Shown: positions 1 to 6,722, counted from the stretch's first letter. The stretch: DNA of 12,636 nucleotides from an uncultured Muribaculum sp. (GCA_947573015.1 CANPDS010000036.1:1-12636); one strand, 5' to 3'. Numbers and translations are program-made. Notes: a model not told the origin generated them from the letters alone.

Positions 1-455
1 AGATCTCATCATGCCACGAAGCGCCATTCTACACTCTTGGTCCGCTCACCACGGATATTGCTCCGGGCTATGATCATATCACATCAGCCATCGGTGCCGC
101 ACAGATAGCATGGATGGGCACTGCGATGATATGCTATGTCACACCCAAGGAGCATCTGGCTCTTCCCGATCTTGAAGATGTGCGCAACGGTGTAATAGCA
201 TACAAGATTGCAGCCCATGCCGCCGATATCGCCAAAGGTCATCCCGGAGCACAGGTGAGAGACAATGCCATGAGCCTCGCACGATACGAATTCCGGTGGA
301 AAGACCAGTTCAACCTTTCGCTTGATCCTGCCCGCGCCAAACAGTATTATGTAGAGAGCCACAAAGCCGATGGCGACCACTTCTGCACTATGTGTGGTCC
401 TAATTTCTGTGCAATGCGTATCTCACAGTCAGTAGCTGATGACTGTGCCAAATAA
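1..455 (+). CDS. thiC: Phosphomethylpyrimidine synthase ThiC, C-terminal part (5' truncated by window edge)
   Basis: Radical-SAM enzyme that rearranges aminoimidazole ribotide to hydroxymethylpyrimidine phosphate, the pyrimidine half of thiamine, in the cytoplasm. The reading frame is open from base 3 (starting ISSCHEAPFYTLGPLTTDIA) to the TAA at 453-455, so only about the last 150 residues are present. Family signatures visible are EAPFYTLGPLTTDIAPGYDH near the window start, GTAMICYVTPKEHL, and the C-terminal cysteine cluster CTMCGPNFC (C-x2-C-x4-C, bases 384-410), which in ThiC binds the [4Fe-4S] cluster used to cleave S-adenosylmethionine. The three cysteines are intact and the end is at the expected place, so the visible part looks functional. 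Other thiamine genes are probably upstream, outside the window. A hairpin at 507-547 follows the stop codon. Confidence 0.97.
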   Translation, partial: ISSCHEAPFYTLGPLTTDIAPGYDHITSAIGAAQIAWMGTAMICYVTPKEHLALPDLEDVRNGVIAYKIAAHAADIAKGHPGAQVRDNAMSLARYEFRWKDQFNLSLDPARAKQYYVESHKADGDHFCTMCGPNFCAMRISQSVADDCAK

Positions 456-506
456 ATTGTCCGGCATACATACGCTGTCAACCTGACTATAGCTTGAAAA
501 TACAAC

Positions 507-547
507 AACGCTCCGCATCGCAATTTATCGAGCAGATGCGGAGCGTT
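507..547. terminator. Strong hairpin between convergent thiC and NlpC/P60 gene, likely bidirectional terminator
   Basis: A perfect 13-bp inverted repeat (507-519 paired with 535-547; arm AACGCTCCGCATC) encloses a 15-base loop. It starts 51 bases after the thiC stop and ends 52 bases before the stop codon of the minus-strand lipoprotein gene. The flank is AT-rich on both sides (ATATTTAAATT on the right; read leftward, GTATTTTC), but neither side has a long T run. Position and symmetry suggest it ends both transcripts. The rest of the 456-599 gap shows nothing else I can support. Confidence 0.75.
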
Positions 548-599
548 ATATTTAAATTCCGTATATTGTGAGTTGTGCATGATGCCACATTCTCAGGAT

Positions 600-1304
600 T
601 CAGTCCAGGAAAGCAGCATAAATCGAATCGATCTTTGCCTCTACTTCGCGGTTCAACTCAAAGCGCAGCGGATCCGTCTCAAGCCTCTGAGGTTCCGTCA
701 CAGGAGCTGAGGGCGCAGGGAGTATTGCAGGCTTTTCTTTCTTTTGCTTGGCAGTGCGGTCTTTGTCGGAACGACGGGCCACATGTCCCGACGAATGATA
801 ATTGCTGGCATAGTACCGCTCTCCCATATTGCTTATGATCACCCCTTTGCTTCCGGAAGCATGAACGATTTTCCCTTCACCGACATATAGCCCGACATGC
901 GACACCACCGTCTTATCCCTTCCGGTACAGAAGAATACCAGATCGCCTATGTCAAGAGCGCCTTTGCTCACTGATTTACAAAATTTCTGCTGCTCACGCG
1001 ACGAACGCGGTATTTTTATGCCAAGAGCCTTACGATAAACCTCCATGGTAAGTCCGGAACAATCCGTACCGTCATAGTCCTGTCCTCCATATCTATATGG
1101 AGTGCCAAGCCATGTCAAGGCCTCCTCGACCAACTTCTTTCGATCGCCATGCATATCGTGTGTGTCAGGCTTGCCGCGGTCATATCCACCAGGACCTACG
1201 GCCACTCCCTGCCCAGCAACAGCCTTGCGCGATGAATGGCATGAACTCAGACAGCCCATGCAGCAAATTATGCATATGTATAGTAAGAGTCGAATAGATT
1301 TCAT
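600..1304 (-). CDS. NlpC/P60 family peptidoglycan hydrolase, predicted lipoprotein
   Basis: Predicted cysteine peptidase (C40 family) that cleaves peptide cross-bridges or stem peptides of peptidoglycan, 234 aa. The N terminus is a lipoprotein signal: K and R at positions 2-5, a hydrophobic stretch, and a lipobox LSSC with the lipidated Cys at residue 22. The catalytic domain spans about residues 55-178: YGGQDYDGTDCSGL with nucleophile C82, SHVGLYVGEGKIVHAS with base H136 and third catalytic position H148. After the domain comes a Lys-rich then Pro/Ala-rich linker (about 179-205) and a short C-terminal segment ending in IDSIYAAFLD that I do not recognise. The signal peptide is rich in cysteines (C11, C14, C15, C18 before C22). 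The enzyme should sit in the periplasm or at the outer membrane. It is monocistronic as seen here, divergent from mutS2. Its exact bond specificity cannot be read from the sequence. Confidence 0.93.
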   Translation of the reverse strand: MKSIRLLLYICIICCMGCLSSCHSSRKAVAGQGVAVGPGGYDRGKPDTHDMHGDRKKLVEEALTWLGTPYRYGGQDYDGTDCSGLTMEVYRKALGIKIPRSSREQQKFCKSVSKGALDIGDLVFFCTGRDKTVVSHVGLYVGEGKIVHASGSKGVIISNMGERYYASNYHSSGHVARRSDKDRTAKQKKEKPAILPAPSAPVTEPQRLETDPLRFELNREVEAKIDSIYAAFLD

Positions 1305-1322
1305 GTGTGGGATTCTTCAAAG

Positions 1323-1330
1323 CAAATTTA
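1323..1330 (-). promoter_or_regulatory. Candidate -7 box of the NlpC/P60 gene
   Basis: Read on the minus strand this is TAAATTTG, an exact match to the Bacteroidetes -7 consensus TAnnTTTG. It ends 19 bases before the ATG at 1304, which would give a short leader of roughly a dozen bases. No TTG is found at the usual 19-21 base spacing; the nearest TTGs lie 10 and 13 bases upstream of the box, so the -33 element is weak or absent. The call rests on position and one box. Confidence 0.45.
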
Positions 1331-1333
1331 ACG

Positions 1334-1351
1334 AATTGTACAACAATTGTA
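1334..1351. repeat. Short palindromes/direct repeats in the NlpC-mutS2 divergent intergenic region
   Basis: Two adjoining palindromes, TTGTACAA (1336-1343) and ACAATTGT (1343-1350), share one base. The same stretch contains two direct copies of AATTGTA (1334-1340 and 1345-1351) whose starts are 11 bp apart, about one helical turn. The stretch lies just upstream of the NlpC-gene -7 box, where a regulator could bind. It is AT-rich, so chance is possible. Confidence 0.35.
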
Positions 1352-1404
1352 TCAGCACGAACTCCTAAAAAATGCAAATAACGGCACAATTGGCAAATTC
1401 TTGC

Positions 1405-1412
1405 TAATTTTG
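1405..1412 (+). promoter_or_regulatory. Candidate -7 box of mutS2, very close to its ATG
   Basis: TAATTTTG matches the Bacteroidetes -7 consensus TAnnTTTG exactly. The final G is 9 bases before the A of the mutS2 ATG at 1421, so transcription would begin at or within a few bases of the start codon. No TTG lies at the usual -33 spacing, which lowers confidence. Confidence 0.45.
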
Positions 1413-1420
1413 TACCAGAT

Positions 1421-3874
1421 ATGGAACTGATTTATCCCGACTCATTCGAACATAAAATCGGATTCTCCACCCTGCGCGATTGGGTGACAGAACGATGCAC
1501 CTCAACATTGGGCCAACGCCATGTAGCTGACATGCACTTTTCGGCCGACTATAACCATGTGGTGGCACTCCTCAGCTCCACGTCCGAGATGCTTGCAATA
1601 TTGCAGGGCGATGAAGAATTTCCACTCGGCAGCGTACATGATGTGACAGAAACGCTCACCCGTGCCCGTGTGCCGGGAACATTCATCAGCGCTCCGGAGC
1701 TACTCGATGTTCGCGGTTCGCTCGCCGTCATCTCGGAATTGGCGCAATTTTTCACTAAGCACCGCCATGACAACGGCAGCTCCGACTACCCATATCTTGA
1801 TGAGACAGGGGTGAAAATCGCCCCATTCCCGGCAACGGTGAAAAACATCGACAGAATCATCGACCGTTTCGGCAACGTTCGCGACAACGCATCGCCGGAA
1901 CTAAGCGCAATCCGCAGCCAACTTGCATCCACATCCGGAGCGATAGCCTCCATGATGCGCCGTGTGATGGCACGCGCCGTAGAGTCGGGCTACATCGAAA
2001 GCGATGTCACTCCATCAATGCGCGACGGACGCCTCGTGATCCCCGTATCACCGATGCATAAACGCCGCATTTCCGGTATTGTCCACGATGAATCGGCATC
2101 AGGCAAGACTGTATATATTGAGCCGGCCGAAATCGTTGAGGCCAACAACCGCGTGCGTGAATTGCAGATGGATGAACGCCGTGAGATCACACGTATCCTC
2201 ACCCTGCTCACCGATGAACTACGTCCCGATATACCGGAAATCATCGAATCGCTCCACACGATCGGGTACCTTGACTTCGTTCAGGCCAAAGCCCGGCTTG
2301 CCCGAGACATCGACGCACGCATGCCGTCGATGTCGCCTACCCCGGAGATGGAGTGGTATCATGCCACACATCCTGTGCTGCTGATGTCGCTTCGACGTCA
2401 GGGTAAAGAGATAGTGCCACTTGATATAACGCTCTCCAGCACCAACCGCATACTGATAATCTCCGGGCCGAACGCTGGTGGTAAATCGGTATGTCTTAAG
2501 ACAGTGGGCATAGTGCAATACATGGTTCAGTGCGGACTGCTGCCTCCGGTCTATGAAAACTCCCACATGGGCATTTTCAATGATATATTCGTAGACATAG
2601 GCGACGATCAGTCGATAGAAGATGATCTGTCGACGTACAGTTCACACCTTCGCAACATGAAGTATTTCCTGCAACGTGGCGGAGCCGCCACGCTAGTGCT
2701 GATTGACGAGTTCGGCGGTGGCACAGAACCCCAGATAGGCGGTGCCATAGCGCAGGCTGTGTTGCGCCGTTTCAATGAGCTGCACATGTGGGGCGTTATA
2801 ACGACTCACTATCAGAACCTGAAGCACTTCGCCGACGACACCGACGGACTCGTAAATGGCTCGATGCTCTACGACCGCCATCTGATGCAGCCTATGTTCA
2901 AGCTTTCGATAGGCAATCCCGGCAGTTCTTTTGCCGTGGAGATCGCCCGCAAGATCGGCCTCCCGGAAGCCATTATAGCCGATGCAGAAGAGATTGTAGG
3001 CAGCGACTATATCAACCTCGACAAATATCTTCTCGACATAGCACGCGACAAACGCTACTGGGAAAACAAGCGCATGTCCATACGCCAGAAAGAGAAAAAG
3101 ATCGAGAGCCGCCTCGCCCAATATGAGGAAGATGCCGAACAACTGCGCGAGAAACGACGTGAGATAATCGCAGAGGCCAAGGAAGAGGCACGGAAAATAC
3201 TCGACGGAAGCAATGCCGCAATCGAACGTACCATACATGAGATACGCCGCGCACAAGCCGAGAAGGAGAGCACCATAGAAGCTCGCCGCAAACTGCGTGA
3301 AGAGAAAGAGGGACTGCTCAAATCAGACAACAAGGAGAACGAACTGCTGAAGAAAGCTCCTAAACGGCGAAAGGACTCCACCAAGCAGCGTCAGCCCTCC
3401 GACACAGAACCAATACGCGTGGACGACAATGTAAAGCTCGACGGCCAGGGCACTGTAGGAAAAGTTCTCGCCATAAACGGCAAAAAAGCTACAGTAGCAT
3501 TCGGTATGCTACAGACAGAGGTGCAACTGTCGCGCCTACGCCGCACGGTAGCACAAGTGCAGACCGGAGCTAAGGCGGGGGCATCGCTCGTAGGCGCCAC
3601 ATCCGATGCACAGCGCCAGCGTCAGCTCAATTTCAAGCAGGAGATAGATCTCCGCGGCATGAGAGTGGACGAAGCCGTCCAGGCCGTTACATACTATATC
3701 GACGATGCAATACGCTTTAATGCCGAACGCGTGCGCATACTTCATGGCACAGGCACAGGTGCACTGCGCCAGTACATCCGTCAGTATCTCGACACCATCC
3801 AGGGTGTAAAAAGCTACCACGATGAACATGTACAGTTCGGAGGCGCCGGCATCACGGTAGTCGAACTGCGGTAA
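1421..3874 (+). CDS. mutS2: MutS2 family ATPase with C-terminal Smr domain
   Basis: MutS-like dimeric ATPase, 817 aa, a usual length for MutS2. Members lack the mismatch-recognition domain of MutS; the family is linked to suppression of recombination and, in Bacillus subtilis (MutS2/RqcU), to splitting collided ribosomes. Visible order: N-terminal core/clamp helices (about 1-320); ABC-type ATPase with Walker A GPNAGGKS (349-356), the conserved stretch DDQSIEDDLSTYSSHLRNM, Walker B TLVLIDEF (424-431, D429/E430) and the switch histidine region TTHYQNLK; a long highly charged coiled coil (about 540-635); a small beta-rich KOW-like stretch (about 660-710, PIRVDDNVKLDGQGTVGKV); and the Smr nuclease domain (about 740-817) with IDLRG (742-746) and HGTGTGALR (775-783). 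All key residues are present. The start is fixed by the -7 box just upstream. Convergent with the next gene with only 16 bases between the stop codons. Confidence 0.97.
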   Translation: MELIYPDSFEHKIGFSTLRDWVTERCTSTLGQRHVADMHFSADYNHVVALLSSTSEMLAILQGDEEFPLGSVHDVTETLTRARVPGTFISAPELLDVRGSLAVISELAQFFTKHRHDNGSSDYPYLDETGVKIAPFPATVKNIDRIIDRFGNVRDNASPELSAIRSQLASTSGAIASMMRRVMARAVESGYIESDVTPSMRDGRLVIPVSPMHKRRISGIVHDESASGKTVYIEPAEIVEANNRVRELQMDERREITRILTLLTDELRPDIPEIIESLHTIGYLDFVQAKARLARDIDARMPSMSPTPEMEWYHATHPVLLMSLRRQGKEIVPLDITLSSTNRILIISGPNAGGKSVCLKTVGIVQYMVQCGLLPPVYENSHMGIFNDIFVDIGDDQSIEDDLSTYSSHLRNMKYFLQRGGAATLVLIDEFGGGTEPQIGGAIAQAVLRRFNELHMWGVITTHYQNLKHFADDTDGLVNGSMLYDRHLMQPMFKLSIGNPGSSFAVEIARKIGLPEAIIADAEEIVGSDYINLDKYLLDIARDKRYWENKRMSIRQKEKKIESRLAQYEEDAEQLREKRREIIAEAKEEARKILDGSNAAIERTIHEIRRAQAEKESTIEARRKLREEKEGLLKSDNKENELLKKAPKRRKDSTKQRQPSDTEPIRVDDNVKLDGQGTVGKVLAINGKKATVAFGMLQTEVQLSRLRRTVAQVQTGAKAGASLVGATSDAQRQRQLNFKQEIDLRGMRVDEAVQAVTYYIDDAIRFNAERVRILHGTGTGALRQYIRQYLDTIQGVKSYHDEHVQFGGAGITVVELR

Positions 3875-3890
3875 ATATCTCTCCCGACTG

Positions 3891-4793
3891 CTACTTGTGC
3901 AATCCGCGTGAGCGAAGATAAGCCAGCAGATATTCTGCCCGGTCGGTCTGTATGATACGTGCTCCAAGCTGATCAATCAGGAATCCATAGGCCGCATCGG
4001 GATCAACAAGGGCACGGTCATCATCATGACCACCACACTGGGTGTCCCATAGCGTGTTGTACCATATCAACGCATGTCCATCAAGTTTATCCTTCAGCTC
4101 ACGGGCATAGCCCAGAGAATCTTCAGTAGGTAATGATAATTCATACACAGCCGATTTTAATCTGTTGAAATATCCATCCATAATGATGCGGGCCTCCGGA
4201 TTATCAAGCCTCAGCTTAGGCATGTAGATTACCTTGTCAAGATATGCCCCGTATAGGCTGTCGACCTCAGCCGCCGGCCTGTAGCCTTTCATTATCACTT
4301 GCGATGCCGTTCCGGTCTTCTCCAGCACCGGCATCAGCAGATCGAAATAACGATCAGCCTTATCAAGATTTACCAACACTTTTCCTTTGGCTGCCAGCAT
4401 GGCCTCTTCAAGAGTGGGCAAGCTGTGTCTGGTACGTATTCCAGCCCCGTTTTTCAGTTTGAGTGTACGCAACGAGTCGGCAGTCCACTGACTTATCTTT
4501 CCTTTCCCGGTAGTAGTCCGATCAAGCGATGAATCGTGTATCACAAAAAGCACCGAGTCTTTCGACAGTTGCAGATCCAGCTCCACGATATCCACACCAA
4601 TCTCTATCGAGTGCTCTATGGCTGCTATTGAATTTTCAGGAGCATAACGCCAGTCTCCCCGATGTGCTACAACAAGTACCTCCGTTGTGTCGGATGAAAA
4701 TATTTTATCACGCAGCACTTGAGCGCGGTCAGATGCCGATGCGGAAAACGCCAATGCCATAAGCATCGAACAGCACAACATTATCTTCTTCAT
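3891..4793 (-). CDS. Secreted glycerophosphodiester phosphodiesterase family protein
   Basis: Predicted metal-dependent hydrolase of glycerophosphodiesters (GlpQ/UgpQ-type TIM barrel), 300 aa, exported to the periplasm. A signal peptide is visible: MKKIM, a hydrophobic core to about residue 16, then ASA before S21, a likely signal peptidase I site. The catalytic N-terminal signature is intact: VVAHRGDWRYAPENS (H44, R45, E53), IVELDLQLSKD (E71, D73) and VIHDSSLDRTTTGKG (H86, D87). The later position that is often Glu in the family (V-N-[IL]-E) reads VNLDKA, with Asp at 144; this may mark a subfamily rather than damage. The substrate cannot be read from sequence; scavenging phosphate or glycerol from host or bacterial phospholipid head groups is a plausible role. 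It is transcribed away from the Fur-family gene from a shared promoter region and has a leader of about 90 bases. Confidence 0.9.
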   Translation of the reverse strand: MKKIMLCCSMLMALAFSASASDRAQVLRDKIFSSDTTEVLVVAHRGDWRYAPENSIAAIEHSIEIGVDIVELDLQLSKDSVLFVIHDSSLDRTTTGKGKISQWTADSLRTLKLKNGAGIRTRHSLPTLEEAMLAAKGKVLVNLDKADRYFDLLMPVLEKTGTASQVIMKGYRPAAEVDSLYGAYLDKVIYMPKLRLDNPEARIIMDGYFNRLKSAVYELSLPTEDSLGYARELKDKLDGHALIWYNTLWDTQCGGHDDDRALVDPDAAYGFLIDQLGARIIQTDRAEYLLAYLRSRGLHK

Positions 4794-4823
4794 GATTCTT
4801 TATGTAATAGTGATGATTGCAAG

Positions 4824-4868
4824 CTCCCATGAAATTATGATGTATGTAATTTCACTGATCTTTGGGAG
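4824..4868 (-). promoter_or_regulatory. Two-part inverted repeat in the 5' leader of the phosphodiesterase gene
   Basis: Within the predicted untranslated leader there is a perfect 8-bp inverted repeat (TGAAATTA 4830-4837 with TAATTTCA 4847-4854, 9-base loop), enclosed by an outer 5-bp pairing (CTCCC 4824-4828 with GGGAG 4864-4868) with a 9-base asymmetric internal bulge. As RNA this would be an AU-rich hairpin with a GC clamp, ending 31 bases before the ATG. It could affect translation or mRNA stability. I recognise no known riboswitch or leader family in it. Confidence 0.4.
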
Positions 4869-4887
4869 GGATTATGACTGTATGCCA

Positions 4888-4918
4888 CAAAATTACAAAA
4901 ATTTGGCAAAAGAATCAA
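4888..4918 (-). promoter_or_regulatory. Promoter of the phosphodiesterase gene (Bacteroidetes type)
   Basis: On the minus strand, TTG (plus positions 4916-4918), a 20-base spacer and TAATTTTG (4888-4895) match the Bacteroidetes primary sigma consensus TTG / TAnnTTTG at standard spacing. Transcription would start near 4883, giving a leader of about 90 bases. It overlaps the opposite promoter of the Fur-family gene almost completely. Confidence 0.7.
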
Positions 4919-4922
4919 ATTT
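4899..4922. promoter_or_regulatory. Perfect dyad spanning both -33 elements; candidate operator
   Basis: AAATTTG (4899-4905) and CAAATTT (4916-4922) form a perfect 7-bp inverted repeat with a 10-bp spacer. Its centre (between 4910 and 4911) is also the exact symmetry centre of the two divergent promoters, and each arm contains one -33 TTG. A dimeric repressor here, for instance the adjacent Fur-family protein, could close both promoters at once. It does not match the classical Fur or Per box spacing, and part of the symmetry comes automatically from mirror-placed -33 elements. Confidence 0.4.
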
Positions 4923-4933
4923 CAGTATCTTTG
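4903..4933 (+). promoter_or_regulatory. Promoter of the Fur-family gene (Bacteroidetes type)
   Basis: TTG (4903-4905), a 20-base spacer and TATCTTTG (4926-4933) match the Bacteroidetes promoter consensus at standard spacing. The last G of the -7 box is only 8 bases before the A of the ATG at 4941, predicting a leaderless or nearly leaderless mRNA. It probably also drives purA. Confidence 0.7.
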
Positions 4934-4940
4934 CATCGCG

Positions 4941-5402
4941 ATGGTCGACGATAAGACACGAAATGCTGCACATGCCGCACTAACCGGCTATCTATCAGCC
5001 CGGAAATTACGGCGTACCCCCGAGCGCTTTGCCATTCTCGACAAAGTGTGCGAGATGTCGCATCATTTCGATATCGAGGAGCTTTATAGCGCTATAGAAG
5101 CCGACGGATACCATGTGAGCCGCGCCACTATCTACAACACTATCGACCTCCTCACGGATGCCGCCATTGTGCGATGCCACCGCTTCGGATCAAATCCGGC
5201 ACAATATGAGCTTACCGGCATATCCAACCACCTGCACCTCATCTGTACCCAGTGCGGAAAAGTGAAGGAAGTAAAGGATCCAGAGCTTGTAGCCTATGTT
5301 GACTCCCGTAGTTATTCGGCATTTCACGCGTCATATTTCCGACTCTACATCCATGGAATATGCGCGGCATGCACACGTCGCAACCGAAGAAAGAAGAAAT
5401 AA
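4941..5402 (+). CDS. Fur-family metal-responsive transcriptional regulator
   Basis: Dimeric winged-helix repressor of the Fur/Zur/PerR family, 153 aa. The DNA-binding domain holds the recognition helix region YHVSRATIYNTIDLLTDAAIV (about 57-77), close to the family pattern. The structural zinc site is complete: C102 and C105 (ICTQCG) and C141 and C144 (CAAC). The regulatory metal site looks Fur-like: a His in SHHF (41/42), E90 in YELT, H97 and H99 in NHLHLIC, and E110. PerR uses Asp at the positions corresponding to E90 and E110, so a peroxide-sensing PerR role is less likely; the metal (Fe, Zn or Mn) is not decided. The C terminus is a basic tail (RRNRRKKK). The first ATG at 4941 is the only Met before residue 39, so the start is firm despite lying 8 bases from the -7 box. 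purA begins 30 bases after the stop and probably shares the transcript. Confidence 0.93.
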   Translation: MVDDKTRNAAHAALTGYLSARKLRRTPERFAILDKVCEMSHHFDIEELYSAIEADGYHVSRATIYNTIDLLTDAAIVRCHRFGSNPAQYELTGISNHLHLICTQCGKVKEVKDPELVAYVDSRSYSAFHASYFRLYIHGICAACTRRNRRKKK

Positions 5403-5432
5403 ACCAACGAAGAAATAACCAACACATAGACA

Positions 5433-6701
5433 ATGAAAGTTGACGTATTGCTCGGCCTCCAGTGGGGCGATGAAGGTAAAGGCAAAGTGGTTGACGTGCT
5501 GACACCAGCCTACGATGTCGTAGCACGTTTTCAGGGCGGTCCCAACGCCGGCCATACCCTTGAGTTTGAAGGTAAGAAATATGTGCTTCGCTCTATTCCG
5601 TCAGGAGTGTTCCAGCATGGACAGACCAATATCATAGGCAATGGCGTAGTACTTGATCCGGTACTCTTCCGCGAAGAGGCTGAAGCTCTCGAAAAGAGCG
5701 GTACAGATCTCCACAAAGTGCTCAAACTATCTAAGAAGATCCATCTCATTCTCCCCACCCATCGCCTACTCGATGCAGCCAACGAGCGTGCCAAAGGTGG
5801 TGCCAAGATCGGCACAACAGGCAAAGGTATCGGCCCGACATATACCGACAAGGTAAGCCGCAACGGATTGCGTCTGGGCGATATCTTCCACAACTTTGAC
5901 AAGAAATATGAAGCAGCGCGCAACCGTCACGTTGCAATGTTGCGTTCTATGGGCGAAGAACCCGAATTTGCCGAACTTGAGGCCAAGTGGCTCGATGCGA
6001 TCAACTATCTGCGGACATTCGACATAATCGACAGTGAGCACTTCCTCAACCATTGTCTCGATGAGGGTAAAAGCGTACTCTGCGAGGGTGCCCAGGGCAC
6101 AATGCTCGATGTAGATTTCGGCAGCTATCCTTTCGTCACATCGTCCAATACCATATGCGCAGGGGCATGTGCCGGACTTGGGGTGGCACCTCGTAAGATA
6201 GGCGATGTTTACGGTATATTCAAAGCATACTGCACACGCGTAGGTGCCGGGCCATTCCCCACCGAACTATTCGACGAGACAGGCAAACTCATACGTGACC
6301 TCGGCCATGAATATGGCGCAGTGACCGGACGCGAACGCCGTTGCGGCTGGATCGACCTCGTGGCCCTCAAATATGCCATAATGATCAACGGAGTGAACAA
6401 GCTCATAATGATGAAGAGCGATGTCCTCGACGGTTTCGACCAGATCAAGGCATGTGTGGCATATGAGATCAACGGCGAACGTGTGGAAGAATTCCCGTTC
6501 TCAATCGAGGAAGATGAAATAAAACCCATATACGTCACCCTCCCCGGATGGAAAACCGACATGACAGGCATGCGTAGCGAAGCTGAATTTCCTCAGGCAT
6601 TCAATGACTATATCGCTTTCCTTGAGAAAGAGCTTGGCACAGAGATCGTGATCGTGTCGATCGGTCCTGACCGCGAACAGACTATCGTACGTAAAAAATA
6701 A
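5433..6701 (+). CDS. purA: Adenylosuccinate synthetase
   Basis: Catalyses GTP-dependent joining of IMP and aspartate to adenylosuccinate, the first committed step from IMP to AMP, in the cytoplasm. 422 aa, a normal bacterial length. Visible motifs: GLQWGDEGKGKVVD at residues 8-21 with the GTP-binding loop 12-18 and catalytic D13; GGPNAGHT (35-42) with catalytic H41; GTTGKGIGPTYTDK from residue 127 (IMP site); CEGAQGTMLDVDFGSYPFVTSSN; VTGRERRCGW; and the base-binding region KSDVLDG, where many family members read K-x-DVLDG. Everything expected is present. It follows the Fur-family gene after 30 bases without a recognisable promoter between, so the two are probably co-transcribed. A hairpin 22 bases after the stop may end the transcript. 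Confidence 0.98.
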   Translation: MKVDVLLGLQWGDEGKGKVVDVLTPAYDVVARFQGGPNAGHTLEFEGKKYVLRSIPSGVFQHGQTNIIGNGVVLDPVLFREEAEALEKSGTDLHKVLKLSKKIHLILPTHRLLDAANERAKGGAKIGTTGKGIGPTYTDKVSRNGLRLGDIFHNFDKKYEAARNRHVAMLRSMGEEPEFAELEAKWLDAINYLRTFDIIDSEHFLNHCLDEGKSVLCEGAQGTMLDVDFGSYPFVTSSNTICAGACAGLGVAPRKIGDVYGIFKAYCTRVGAGPFPTELFDETGKLIRDLGHEYGAVTGRERRCGWIDLVALKYAIMINGVNKLIMMKSDVLDGFDQIKACVAYEINGERVEEFPFSIEEDEIKPIYVTLPGWKTDMTGMRSEAEFPQAFNDYIAFLEKELGTEIVIVSIGPDREQTIVRKK

Positions 6702-6722
6702 AATTCTGAAATAACCTCTTAC

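Noticed and set aside
2693..3256. Minus-strand open frame of 187 codons inside mutS2
   Set aside because: It overlaps the ATPase and coiled-coil coding region, has no recognisable domain and no promoter of its own.
4899..4922. Classical Fur box or Per box in the divergent promoter
   Set aside because: The dyad has 7-bp arms with a 10-bp spacer and does not match the known 7-1-7 arrangement; it is kept only as a generic candidate operator.
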